A DNA stretch of 64,000 bases from Platynereis dumerilii (taxonomy: Eukaryota; Annelida; Polychaeta; Phyllodocida; Nereididae), in the NCBI GenBank assembly GCA_026936325.1, contig JAPTHN010000148.1, positions 434,001-498,000 on the forward strand. The letters run 5' to 3'. The translations under genes were made by a program, and so were the position numbers. This document shows positions 1-10,507 of this stretch, piece by piece (the first letter of the stretch is position 1; each line of letters begins with the position of its first letter). The notes below the pieces were generated by a model. That model ran no database searches and was not told the origin of the DNA. It saw nothing but the letters and a program-made list of their open reading frames with translations.

Positions 1-199
1 TGCAAGTTCTAAAGCCTATTTTCATCCTCAGGTTACCAAATTGCCATTGAGGAACAGCACTTGAAGGCAATCTAACAGGTGTCAAAGCTGATTGCACTTC
101 GCAGTGCAGTGCTACTTTGATGTTATATCCATGGATCTTATGCTTAGGCCTATTACTCATTCCCAACAGAACCCAGGGTTTGAATCCTCGGATTCTTGT
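1..199 (+). mobile_element. Right-hand end of a Helentron-like non-autonomous element
   Basis: The segment matches 38098-38291 closely, with shared words such as TGCAAGTTCTAAAGCC and TTTGAATCCTCGGATTCTTG. It ends in the near-palindrome GAATCCTCGGATTC followed by TTGT, the same right terminus seen in the other family members of this window. The left end lies outside the window. Assignment to the Helentron class rests on the structure of the more complete copies. Confidence 0.6.
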
Positions 200-1393
200 T
201 TTTTTATATCGGAGCCAAAACTTGCCACAATTGCATATGCAGTAATGCAATTTTCTAAACAAGTCACCTCTACAATGTAGCAGTGCTTTTTGATGCGAAT
301 CATTGGAAAAACTTCAGAAAATTACAACAGAGTTATATTTTTCGGTTTTCAACCGACATCTCATAACCTATACTTTGTACATGCATGGAACTATACCATA
401 ATATGCGTAAATTAGTCTAATAAGGCCTTTTCCTGATTTTACAAATCCTGGCAAGCAGACGGGAAGATGGCAGGGCAGCTGGCAAATAGAGATAATTGAA
501 GGCCACTACTCGGCCACTATTGCATACCTATAAACAATTTCGAAAACGCACCAATTTTATGATATTATTGTAATCTTCTAAAAGTGTTATTCGCTGAAGG
601 TTTGCTGCTGCGCAGCCTATGTTTAAAATTCCTCACTCGTAGTGTATTGTGGCCTGAGGCTGAGGTGAAGAATCGCACTAGTTAGGCCTAGGCAATGTCG
701 CTAACTTTGAAGGCGAGAATTTGACTGACTATAAGCTACATTCTTTGTTTGGTTGATTGCCGTTTATTCAATATGAGTAGCTATAGCATAACACCCGTAA
801 AGGCATGTGAGAAGAGGGACGAATATTTACAGCAAAATATCACTTCAGTTTCTTTGACTGTAATTACACACACCAAACCTGGCTAAGGACCTTGTAGGCA
901 ATGTATAGGCAAGTTGCATGCACGTTTTCAAAACTGATCAATGAGTAGTTTGGGAGGGGTAGATTGAGGAGTCCATGAATTAATAGTATACTGGGCGATG
1001 AGATAATAAGAGCAAAGTAAGTGACCCGTAGGATGGATGGAGAGAACATATAAAAAGACAGATAGACACATACATTTTATGTTGTTTGGAGAAAAATGTA
1101 CTGCATTGATGAATTAGTTGCAGATTACCCGTAGATGCAGATTGGAATAGAAGAGAACAGAGCAGAAGAAAAGGGACAACTGGTAGATACCTTGCAGCTG
1201 CTGCCCTCTTGTGTATTGTACCCGAATCAGCTTAATAGTAATTATCATTAATTAGGACATTCAGAGGAATGCAATGGCATTGAAAAGGGGAGAGTTTTGC
1301 CATAGGCCTGTAGAAGGTCAAGGAAGGTTGAGTGTAAATGAGAAGATCAGGCATTGAGTATAACTTGAGATAAACCCCGTACGTTATCATTTT
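200..1393. other. Gene-free stretch, no feature recognised
   Basis: No open frame with splice sites or family motifs was seen. Around 594-625 lies a short word (GGTTTGCTGCTGCGCAGCCT) that recurs near 36570 and, reversed, near 14390. It contains a small GC-rich hairpin and is probably a fragment of a dispersed repeat. Confidence 0.4.
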
Positions 1394-3801
1394 TAACCGG
1401 CCAAAGGCCGGTTAATAGAGGAGGGCTTAAGGTGAAATGGGACTCTGGTCCACTTGTCCACTTGTCCATGTGTCAACTTTCCACTTGTCCACTTTTCTTG
1501 TCAACACAGAATTGCCCATTGCCACTTTAGTATTTCACTTGGATTTATGAAATTTGGTATGGGGATTCACTTTGGGGTCTCCCTCAGAAATTTTTGGGAA
1601 AATCCAAGATGGCTGCCAAAATGGCCGCCATATTTCAAATTGCCCACTGTGACCTTAGTATTTCATTTAGATTTATGAAATTTGGTATAGGGATTCACTT
1701 AGGGGTTCCCCTCAAAAATTTTTGGAAAAATCCAAGATGGCTGCCAAAATGGCCGCCATATTTTGAATTGCCAACTGTGACTTTGCTATTTCACTTAGAT
1801 TTATGAAATTTGGTATAGGGACTCACTTAGGGGTCCCCCTCAGAAATTTTTGGGAAAAATCCAAGATGGCTGCCAAAATGGCTGCCATATTTTGAATTCC
1901 CCACTGTGACCTTAGTATTTCATTTAGATTTATGAAATTTGGTATATGGATTCACTTAGGGGTTCCCCTCAAAAATTTTTGGAAAAATCCAAGATGGCTG
2001 CCAAAATGGCCGCCATATTTTGAATTGCCCACTGTGACCTTAGTATTTCATTTAGATTTATGAAATTTGGTACAGGGATTCACTTAGGGGTTCCCCTCAA
2101 ACATTTTTGGAAAAATCCAAGATGGCTGCCAAAATGGCCGCCATATTTTGAATTGCCCACTGTGACCTTAGTATTTCATTTAGATTTATGAAATTTGGTA
2201 CAGGGATTCACTTAGGGGTTCCCCTCAAAAATTTTTGGAAAAATCCAAGATGGCTGCCAAAATGGCCGCCATATTTCGAATTGCCCACTGTGACTTTGCT
2301 ATTTCACTTAGATTTATGAAATTTGGTATAGGGATTCACTTAGGGGTCCCCCTCAGAATTTTTTGGAAAAATCCAAGATGGCTGCCAAAATGGCTGCCAT
2401 ATTTTGAATTGCCCACTGTGACCTTAGTATTTCACTTAGATTTATGAAATTTGGTACAGGGATTCACTTGGGGGTTCCCCTCAAAAATTTTTGGAAAAAT
2501 CCAAAATGGCTGCCGAAATGGCCGCCATATTTTGAATTGCCCACTGTGACTTTGCTATTTCATTTAGATTTATGAAATTTGGTACAGGGATTCACTTAGG
2601 GGTTCCCCTCAAACATTTTTGGAAAAATCCAAGATGGCTGCCAAAATGGCCGCCATATTTTGAATTGCCCACTGTGACCTTAGTATTTCATTTAGATTTA
2701 TGAAATTTGGTACAGGGATTCACTTAGGGGTTCCCCTCAAAAATTTTTGGAAAAATCCAAGATGGCTGCCAAAATGGCCGCCATATTTCGAATTGCCCAC
2801 TGTGACTTTGCTATTTCACTTAGATTTATGAAATTTGGTATAGGGATTCACTTAGGGGTCCCCCTCAGAATTTTTTGGAAAAATCCAAGATGGCTGCCAA
2901 AATGGCTGCCATATTTTGAATTGCCCACTGTGACCTTAGTATTTCACTTAGATTTATGAAATTTGGTACAGGGATTCACTTGGGGGTTCCCCTCAAAAAT
3001 TTTTGGAAAAATCCAAAATGGCTGCCAAAATGGCCGCCATATTTTGAATTGCCCACTGTGACTTTGCTATTTCATTTAGATTTATGAAATTTGGTACAGG
3101 GATTCACTTAGGGGTTCCCTCAAAAATTTTTGGAAAAATCCAAGATGGCTGCCAAAATGGCCGCCATATTTTGAATTGCCCGTTGTGACCTTCGTATTTT
3201 ACTTAGATTTATGAAATTTGGTATATGGATTCACTTGGAGTACCCCTCAAAAATTTTTGGAAAAATCCAAAATGGCTGCCAAAATGGTCGCCATATTTTA
3301 AAATATGCACTGTGACTTTAGTATTTCATTTGGATTTATGAAATTCGAAACAGGGATTCACTAAGGGGTTCCACTCAAAAAGTTTTGGAAAAATCCAAGA
3401 TGGCTGCCAAAATGGACACCATATTTTGAATTGGCCATTGTGACCTTAGTATTTCACTTAGATTTATGAAATTTGGCATAGGGATTCACTTAGGGGTTCC
3501 CCTCAAATTTTTTTGGAAAAATCCAAGATGGCTGCCAAAATGGCCACCATATTTTAAATTGCCCACTGTGACTTTATTATTTCACTTAGATTTATGAAAT
3601 TTGGTATAGGGATTCACTCAGGGATTCCCCCAGAAATGTTTGGAAAAATCCAAGATGGCTGCCAAATTGGCCACCATGTTTTATCACTGTCACTGCTCAA
3701 TACAAAACAATCTATGTAATAATATATAAATCACCCTCTTCATGATTTCAACCCCGAATATACAATTGCCAAAGGCCGGTTTTGAATCCATGGATTCTTG
3801 T
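1394..3801 (+). mobile_element. Helentron-like non-autonomous element with internal 128-bp array
   Basis: The left end is TAACCGGCCAAAGGCCGGTT, itself a hairpin. The right end is GGCCGGTTTTGAATCCATGG followed by ATTCTTGT. The first bases AACCGGCC are the inverse of GGCCGGTT, which lies about 24 bp inside the right end, so the inverted repeats are asymmetric. The right end carries the perfect palindrome GAATCCATGGATTC. The element sits in a T-rich site with no target duplication visible. These are hallmarks of Helitron2/Helentron elements. No Rep/helicase frame is present, so it is non-autonomous. It ends about 175 bp before the first exon seen of gene A and may lie in an intron or the 5' flank. 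Confidence 0.65.
1510..3690. repeat. About 17 tandem copies of a 128-bp unit rich in AAGATGGC / GCCGCCAT
   Basis: The words TTTATGAAATTTGGTA, GGGATTCACTTAGGGG and AATCCAAGATGGCTGCC recur every ~128 bp. Each unit carries AAGATGGCTGCC followed by AAAATGGCCGCCATATT, which read as YY1-like cores in opposite orientations. A higher-order period is visible: 2235-2447 and 2747-2959 translate identically and lie exactly 512 bp (four units) apart. The units drift toward the right end. Open frames in the array are by-products of the repeat and not genes. Confidence 0.9.
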
Positions 3802-3976
3802 AATACAATGGTAATATAAGAGATAGAAGATTCTATACATTTGCCGGTTGACTTCCCGAATGGACGAGTCTGTCTGATGCTCGCCGAGCTGCCAGCGGAT
3901 GAGTCGTCTGGCGTACTAATGTCTAATTGCTGAGACTTCTTATTATAATGTTTTGTCATTTTGCTCCATTATGCAG

Positions 3977-6796
3977 GTCTGGACAAAAGCGTGGTTGCAC
4001 TTGAGAAGGAACTATCCGCCAGATTCCAGGATACGGAAATAGAAGTATCCGGAACTTCCCGTGTCCCTATTATGGCGTGGATAGTGAACAATTCAACAGA
4101 CGAAGATGAGCTCTCTCGTGGAAATGAAAAAAAGTGCATCGATATAGCTTCAGGTTCAGGCTATGTTATTCCGTTGGAGATGAAGGAAAAATGGACCGAG
4201 GCTGTTGAGAAGGGGGAAAGTGAAGAAAGCGTGGTGCACGCGGCCCTAATTGATTATACGATTGACAATGCAAAGACTGTTATAAGAAGCCTGAAGTTCA
4301 ATGAAGTTGGAGATAGCGAGGTGGAATGGTGTAAGTGACGTCTGGCCAGTCTTATAATTTCATAAGTTACATAATAGTTAAAGGTAAATGTTGTCGAGGC
4401 AAATTTCCAGTGTTGCAGGTCTAGAGGCCGGCCGCGTCCTCGAGGCCGGCCTCGGAGCCATATTTTGATAGCCTCGGCCTTGGCTCGGTCTCGGACACCA
4501 AATCCTTGGCCTTGCCTCGGTCTCGAGTGTCTTATGGCCAGTGATGGAGGTCTCGGGACCGGCCTCGTCCTCGAGGCCGGCCACGGGGCCATATTTTGAT
4601 GGCCTCAGCCTTGCCTCGGTCTCGGATGCCAAATCCTTGGCCTTGCCTCGGTCTCGGATGTCCTGGCCTCGACTACATCACTGTAAATTTCATGTATTGC
4701 ATGACATTAAATTCTTGTCTGTCTATCTATCTATTAGTTTGATTCATTGTGCTCATGACCTCATGTTAGTTTGGGTTCCAACGTCATCGATGGTTTGTAA
4801 TGATGAAAATTTTACAATTGCTAAGGCCTAATGGAAAAATTTGTGTTTTTTACACGGCTGATGACTGACACAAGTGGTAACAAAATTTGAATATAAGGTT
4901 TTGGCTATTGATGCTCTATAGCATTATCTGCTTTTAATGGCCTTTTATTACATAAAATATGCAAACAAACCATATACTTCTTGGAGGCATCACACATCTT
5001 TGGTGATACTTCAGAGTTGGTGTATGTGTAATTGTTTCTTTTTATATTTTCTTTGCAGATATTGATGACAGAGATGAGGATACCAGAAGAAATAGTTCTG
5101 AGACAGAAATGTCAATTACAGGTATATACTGTACAATGCTTCTAAATCTGTTGGCCATCCTGTCTATAGCAAGAAAACTGGCAGTGCATGAAAGTAATTT
5201 TCCGCCGAGGTAGATTCCAACTCCCCCTCCCCTCCCCATCATTAAATGGTAACCCCCTAGCAGGCTTACATCATCGTACTACGAGTCTTAGTGGGTTGAC
5301 AGACAATGGAATTAATGGTTTCCCATCCAGTTCGTAACCCTGTGTAATACTTATTTATGGTCATGTATATATATTAATGATATTTCAGTAACTCTGCAAT
5401 TTCATTCAGTTCCATGCTTTTACAGGTTTGGGGGATTCGAAGTTTGGTGACAAGGATTCCAAGGAAGTGGTGGAATCTTATCGAAAGGCAAATGATGAAG
5501 ACGAAAGAATTTCAATCGTCCAACGTAAGGATTATCAGAAAATATTGTGCATTAAATAAATATTGTCATTTGTTACAGTATTTGCCAAGTTTGCAACCAA
5601 ACCAGAAGTTTCCTGCCTTACTTTATGGCTGTGCTAAATGGCAACACCTAATTCAGTTTTGAGAGAGGGATAAAGGTTGACATACCATTAATGTAATATG
5701 TACATGCAATAAACTCCCAATTTTAAAAGTATCTGATTTCAAGTTTCAAAAATTACATGCAAATTGTCTTTACAAATGCGATCTGCGAGGAAATGTCAGT
5801 ATTTCCTTGACTTCATCGACACTAAATCATTTTGAGAAATTTTACAAAGATTTTTGCGCTTACATATATATATAGGTCCGTCTATATACACATTTGGAGA
5901 AATCCAAGATGGCTGACAAATTGGCCACCATTTCCATGATAGATTTCACAAAAGCAAGACTTGTGTGCACGTTGCTTGCAGTGCTCTGGTTATTGTTGTG
6001 GTCTCATAATGACGACTGTTATGTTTTTTATCTTGCAGGTTTCGAGTGGAACCACCACATGGATATTCAGTTTACTCTTGCATCCAACCTCATCATTGAT
6101 TTCTTGGACTACATGAGATCAGCGTTCATTAACAATATGACAAATTCGTTGGGACGTAGGTTTCTAAGAAGTCTCCTGAGTGTCGCAGCCAAGTTGGAGA
6201 TTGGAATAAAGGGGAAGGACGTTTTTGTGTTTGACGTTGGGTCTTCCAGCCACAGGAGCGAGGGATTTCCCGTGAGGAAAAAGCAACAGGCGCAGGACGC
6301 GTATGAAACCCTTGACAGTGCTTCCGTCTTGAATTTGCAACTAGCGGCACAAGCTGGTTCTGGTTCTGATACATCTTGCGTCAACAGCGCTCCAAGTACT
6401 CTAAGTAGCGATCGTAGTGATGATGGATACGTGTACCCAGATTGCGTCATTGCTACCTTCGATAAATCAGGTTCTGGCAGGTACCTCCTTGTGGCCCAGT
6501 TAAAGTCTGGTGGTCGGTTTGGATTTGATGAGTCTGAAAAATGCCAACTTGTCAGGAAAATGATTGGCGCAGGGGTACACCAGACTGAGGTGTTTGGGTT
6601 ACTGATGAACGCTGCATCAGCCTTAATCTGCAGAATGAAATTTGAAAAGGAGACATTTTATTTGTACAAGTCTGTTTATCATTTTCCTTTGTATTCTATT
6701 CAGCAGCAATCATTTTCTCACCGTAAATTTGTAGATTTTTTTAAAGATTTGCTTGCTGTGACGAGCTATGCTATGGAAAATATTGAGGTTGTTTAA
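3977..6796 (+). CDS. Gene A: spliced gene with candidate PD-(D/E)XK-like nuclease C-terminus (5' end not seen)
   Basis: Four exons join in frame: 3977-4330, 5059-5121, 5426-5524 and 6039-6796 (stop). Every junction is GT-AG and phase 1, including the upstream edge, so at least one earlier exon is missing. The 424 residues seen begin GLDKSVVALEKEL. The first exon is acidic and helical. The last exon starts RFEWNHHMD, carries a Ser-rich linker, and then YPDCV (Asp at 6439-6441) about 20 residues before VAQLKSGG (Gln 6497-6499, Lys 6503-6505). This D...QxK spacing fits a PD-(D/E)XK fold with Gln in place of Glu. I do not recognise the family. The nuclease reading is inference from the motif alone. 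A hAT MITE lies in its first visible intron and a stray 128-bp-family unit in its last. Confidence 0.7.
4408..4683. mobile_element. hAT-type MITE with two GC-rich internal repeats
   Basis: The ends are CAGTGTTGCAGG and, reversed, CAGTGATGTAG. Both arms continue into GAGGCC. The flanks form an 8-bp target duplication with one mismatch: CAAATTTC at 4400-4407 and TAAATTTC at 4684-4691. Two copies of a GGCCGGCCTCG...TTGGCCTTGCCTCGG block fill the inside. It lies in the intron between the first two visible exons of gene A. Confidence 0.75.
5885..5936. repeat. Solo fragment of the 128-bp AAGATGGC repeat
   Basis: TTTGGAGAAATCCAAGATGG followed by CTGACAAATTGGCCACCAT matches the repeat unit of 1510-3690. 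It lies in the last intron of gene A. It supplies a false in-frame ATG that seems to extend the last exon upstream; the real exon starts at 6039 after TCTTGCAG. Confidence 0.6.
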
Positions 6797-6912
6797 GTTA
6801 AGTTGTAGAGCTTTATATGTTCACTGTTTGGGTCACTAAAAAATTTCAATTATAATTGCCTTCCAGGACACATGATATGTTATGGTCTTGAACAAAAATT
6901 GTTTTTTTATCA

Positions 6913-6918
6913 AATAAA
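6913..6918 (+). promoter_or_regulatory. Candidate polyadenylation signal of gene A
   Basis: AATAAA lies 117 bp past the gene A stop in an A/T-rich stretch. It is the first canonical signal seen after the stop. Confidence 0.45.
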
Positions 6919-7199
6919 TAAGAAAATGTATGTATTGTATTACGTGATTTATTTTCATGTTGTTTGACCAATGAATAGTTTTTCTGACTATATTTTGTTA
7001 TAGTATTATTTTTTTTAAAGAATGCTGCCGATCTGGATATTAATCATTAATGTCCCTGATTCTCAATTAGGCAATAAAAGGAATGAATAGATGCATTACG
7101 ACTCTTTTTATGAGGGAGAATGCGCAATCAGATTGACAGAGTGTCAACTTTAATATTCTTGAGTGAAAGAAATTTACACGCCTAGGCTGATCCCGAATG

Positions 7200-7500
7200 C
7201 CAGGCAATGATATAAATTAAAAATGTTGAAAATAGCCCAGGTCCTTGTGAGCTGACACACCATGGGGAATTTTATTGGCCGAGTCAGGCATTATAAACTG
7301 CTTCCAAGTTCCAAAATGTCGGATAACACACCTCAAAGCACCGCCGCAGGGGTTCCGTGGTGAAATGGTTATCACTCTGGACTCTTTTAAAATGCAGCGA
7401 TTCGAGTTCAAATCTTGGCGGGACCTTCTGAAGTTGAGTGGCATATTGCGATAGCTATAAATTATTTTTCTTTGAACATGCAAGGGTAGAAAATATTGAA
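7200..7500. repeat. Relict copy of part of the tRNA array unit
   Basis: The spacer words CACACCATGGGGAATTTTAT, TCAGGCATTATA and GCACCGCCGCAGGGG match the array spacer at 54.4-62.5 kb. Because spacer as well as gene is present, this is a dispersed DNA copy and not a retroposed tRNA. Only the Leu-flank to Gln region is left. Confidence 0.7.
7351..7426 (+). pseudogene. tRNA-Gln pseudogene
   Basis: It starts GGTTCCGTGGTG and ends GGCGGGACCT like the array tRNA-Gln, but the anticodon arm carries an insertion (CTCTTTTAAAATG) and cannot form a normal 7-base loop. Confidence 0.75.
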
Positions 7501-8394
7501 GTGCAAAGTTAAGCTCAATTGACCTTCGGGATCACTAATATTAATATTTTTGAAAAGGGGGGGGGATAGTTTGTTTTGGAAGTTGCTGTTAAAAATTGGT
7601 ACCCCCTTAGGTTTCCTGTGCACATACAAAGCATTGTAGTGTCACATATGCACACCTTGGACAATTGAGCGTATGTGCATGTTTTATGATTTTTAGATCT
7701 AAGCTAAATTTTCTGAAGTTCTCTTTGCTAATCTATGTCTAGTTGTCAATGAGGTCACTATGACTTTATGATAGATATTGCAAAGGGTGTGGAAAAGCTG
7801 TCCGCTCAATTCTTGTTCTGGGACGGAGGCAAGTGGAGGGTCAGAGTTTCTTTTGGATTAACATAAGTTGGACCACCTCCTCCAGCTGCAAGCCTTGTTT
7901 ACACAGACTGTAGCAGAGGACCATATGGTAGGACCATGGTAGCATCACAGCCATCACTAAACCAATTTGTTGTGCAAATTTGTAATCATGTTTACTAAAA
8001 TATTTTATTCATTACATATGATAAGGCTACTCTTGGCCATGCCAAATATTCTTTCACCAATTTCATTGTTTTGGCGCCACTTCATCATTTCTGAGAAAAA
8101 CCCCACCTGGGGCCCCCTGTGACATAAACCGCTAGGTGTCAGCACTGTCCCAATTTGTCACTTTATGGCCACTCCACTCATTTCAGTTTGGCAGTTCTGG
8201 AGCTTTTGGGTTCCCAGATTTGTCCTGAGCGTCGAAGCTGAATCTTGCTGCTGGAAATATGGGGTGAGATTGAGAGCTACATGAGATGGTATTCTTTTCA
8301 ATGCACTGTACAGTGTGTCTGTTTACAAATTAACGTGTTGACAGCTGTTGACACTGACTATAACAGGCCAAATTGAATAGCATGATGTATTGGA
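7500..8394. other. Gene-free stretch, no feature recognised
   Basis: Nothing with splice sites, repeats at its ends or family motifs was seen. There is a short G-run near 7557-7566. Confidence 0.3.
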
Positions 8395-8460
8395 TAGATG
8401 ATTGGGGCTTTACATCCTGTATTTATATGCACTTGGTAGGCTAATTAGGACAAGGCGATC
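8395..8460 (-). mobile_element. Fragment of tRNA-derived SINE (family S1)
   Basis: GATGATTGGGGCTTTACATC and CACTTGGTAGGCTAATTAGGAC match the 3' part of the SINEs at 18727-18933 and 28150-28356. The tRNA-like head is missing. Confidence 0.6.
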
Positions 8461-9173
8461 CCCCCCCCCAAAAGTTTGAGAAACAGTAAGATTCGGGGAA
8501 AAAAAAAATTTGGGCAGATGATTAAATAATCACTATTGATAATTAGTGATAAATTTCCAGAAAATTTTATTTGAAATGGTATAAAATCTAGATCTTGAAA
8601 TTCAGGCAAACGTCGCTCGCCCCCCCCCCCCCAAAAATTGAGCGCGCCGTACGCCTATGCCCTGGGGGGGGGGTTCTCGCTCCGAAGAATGACGGGGGTG
8701 CCCCTGGGGGGGGTTCTCGTCCCGAAATATGACGGGGGTGCTCAGCTGAGCGTCTCGCACCCAGACCCAGTAACGGAGTGCCGGGAACCCAAAAATAGGA
8801 CCCTGGACTAGGGAAAATTCGCCCTCAAAGAGGCATTTTTTTCGGGTCGGCTGTATTATTTTAATTATTTGTCCCAAATAATTTCTTTTTTGCCATTTGG
8901 AAGGTGATTTTTACGCGAAATTCGGAGTGCTGGAAATGTTGGACCATGTCTAGGAATATTCAGACCTCATTTTAGGACCCTTAGCTAGGGAAAATTAGCC
9001 CTTGAAGAGCCCTTTTCAGCCGAGCATAGGTGTAGACCAACATATAGTGAGAACCCCCCCAGGGGGGTGCCCAGCTGGTCCGAACGTCTCGCACCCTGAG
9101 ACCCATGGAGTGACGGAGTGCCAGGATTCAGGAATCCAAAAGTAGGACCCTGAACTAGGGAAAATTTGCCCTC
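8455..9173. repeat. G/C-run-rich repeat debris
   Basis: Long C and G runs alternate with a block that occurs twice, near 8755-8830 and 9080-9175: GTGACGGAGTGCC...AGGACCC...ACTAGGGAAAATTTGCCCTC. The part at 8455-8665 resembles half of the MITE at 49831-50494 (TACGCCTATG end). Element borders could not be set. Confidence 0.4.
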
Positions 9174-9181
9174 GGAGAGGC

Positions 9182-9703
9182 CAGTGCTGGGCAAGTTAAC
9201 AAAAAATGTTAACTTAGTTAACAGTTAATAAGTTAATGAAATTATTAGCAAAGTTATAGTTAATAAGTTAAAATTGTGGCTAAGTTAACTGAAGTTAAAG
9301 TTAAAAAGTTAAGTTAATTTTTTTTACTTCGATAAAAATAGCAGACAATATCTGTGAAAATATTTACTGCAAGTGCCAGAATGAGGCTCTTCTGTTTCAA
9401 AAAGAGGCACAGGTTAAATATCCAGATGGAAAAACTCAGACAATGTCTGTCTGGGTTTCACTATTTAGTTATCTTTTGTCTACTCAAGTCTTTTTCATAC
9501 AAAAATGCCTCTTTTTGCTACTTTTTTTGACATAAAATTAGCGGACTTTATTAACTAACAGACTTGCAAGGACTTGCAATTAAGTAACGAAAGTTATTAA
9601 CTTTCGTTGACGTGAAAAAAAAAGTCAACTTAGTTAATAGTTACTAAATTTGTTAGCTTCGTTATTAACGGATTAACGATTAACGAGTTAATGCGCACCA
9701 CTG
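9182..9703. mobile_element. hAT-type element with perfect 8-bp target duplication
   Basis: The ends CAGTGCTGGGCAAGTTAA and (reversed) CAGTGGTGCGCATTAA are similar. GGAGAGGC flanks the element exactly on both sides, at 9174-9181 and 9704-9711. The interior is built of TTAACTTAGTTAAC-like words on both strands. No transposase frame is present, so it is non-autonomous. Confidence 0.85.
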
Positions 9704-9740
9704 GGAGAGGCGTTTATTTTCTGTGATCTGTTATGATAAA

Positions 9741-10170
9741 TAGGGATGCACGGATATCCGGCAAGATATCCGGTATCCAGCCGGATATTGGAATTTGCAG
9801 TATCCGGCAGAATTAGGGTGTCAGAACCGGATATCTGGGATGCTCAAAAATAAGTGAAAAGGTAAAAAAACCTTAATAAAGAACAAAAGAATGTTACAAG
9901 GACAGAGTCAAAAGCATGATGGAACCATCTTCAGTATTTAAATTCAGTTACAGAATATACCGAAAAACATTCAATGAGAGGAACAGTCCCCCTCAGGATA
10001 AGATATCTCTCGGCTCCCAGAAAAAAATATTTATCATCAACCTCGAATGATGAAAAACTTCCTTTTTCGGACGTTTACTATCCGGTTCCAACTATCCGGT
10101 TAATATCCGGTGTCCGGCAGTTGGTGTTGCCAGATTATCCGGTATCTGGCTATTTTCACTATCCGTGCTA
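9741..10170. mobile_element. hAT-type MITE (TAGGGATGCACGGATA family), right end decayed
   Basis: It begins TAGGGATGCACGGATATCCG and matches the complete copy at 49980-50439 through most of its length, with repeated TATCCGG words. The last bases of the right terminus differ and no matching target duplication is seen, so the right end is probably lost. Confidence 0.7.
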
Positions 10171-10446
10171 AGTGGTAAGGGTTAATTTATGAGACATCAA
10201 GCTTTTGAGGTTTTACACATTTTTCAGGTCCATTCCTAAAATTTACGGCTTAAATTTCAACTTAATTAAGAAAGCCTCCAAATTGCTTGTGTACAGGTCT
10301 GTAGTGTTAGTAGTAACACTAATAATTATAGTGTGATAATGTAAATTGTGCAAATTCCTGCTCTGCTGCTTCAAGTCATTTGTCATGTAAAGTATGGTTT
10401 TGTAAGTTATATATTTTTAATTGAGGCTGTGTTTTTTTTTCTTCAG
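10171..10446. other. Short 5' flank or intron of gene N1
   Basis: A/T-rich, with a polypyrimidine tract ending TTCTTCAG at 10446 that acts as the acceptor for the first N1 exon. Nothing else was seen. Confidence 0.4.
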
Positions 10447-10507
10447 AGGTACTTCTAATCCTGGGGAAGGCAAGTCCAAATACGTAGGCCATGAAAAAAG
10501 AGGGAAT

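Noticed and set aside
1454-2959. Repeated small open frames of 70-74 residues
   Set aside because: They are translations of the 128-bp satellite unit and repeat with it. No start context or codon signal was seen.
1394-3690. CRISPR-like array
   Set aside because: The repeats are 128 bp, contiguous and without unique spacers, in an animal-type genome.
3830-3960. Possible extra gene A exon (open stretch around MLAELPADESSG)
   Set aside because: No donor of the required phase 1 was found, so I left it out. Transcript data could reverse this.
4254-4632. Arg/Pro-rich frames on the minus strand
   Set aside because: They lie in the GC-rich hAT MITE and in antisense of a gene A exon.
5894-6038. Upstream extension of the last gene A exon to ATG 5894
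   Set aside because: This stretch is a solo unit of a dispersed repeat plus intron, and the TCTTGCAG acceptor at 6038 fits the phase of exon 5426-5524.
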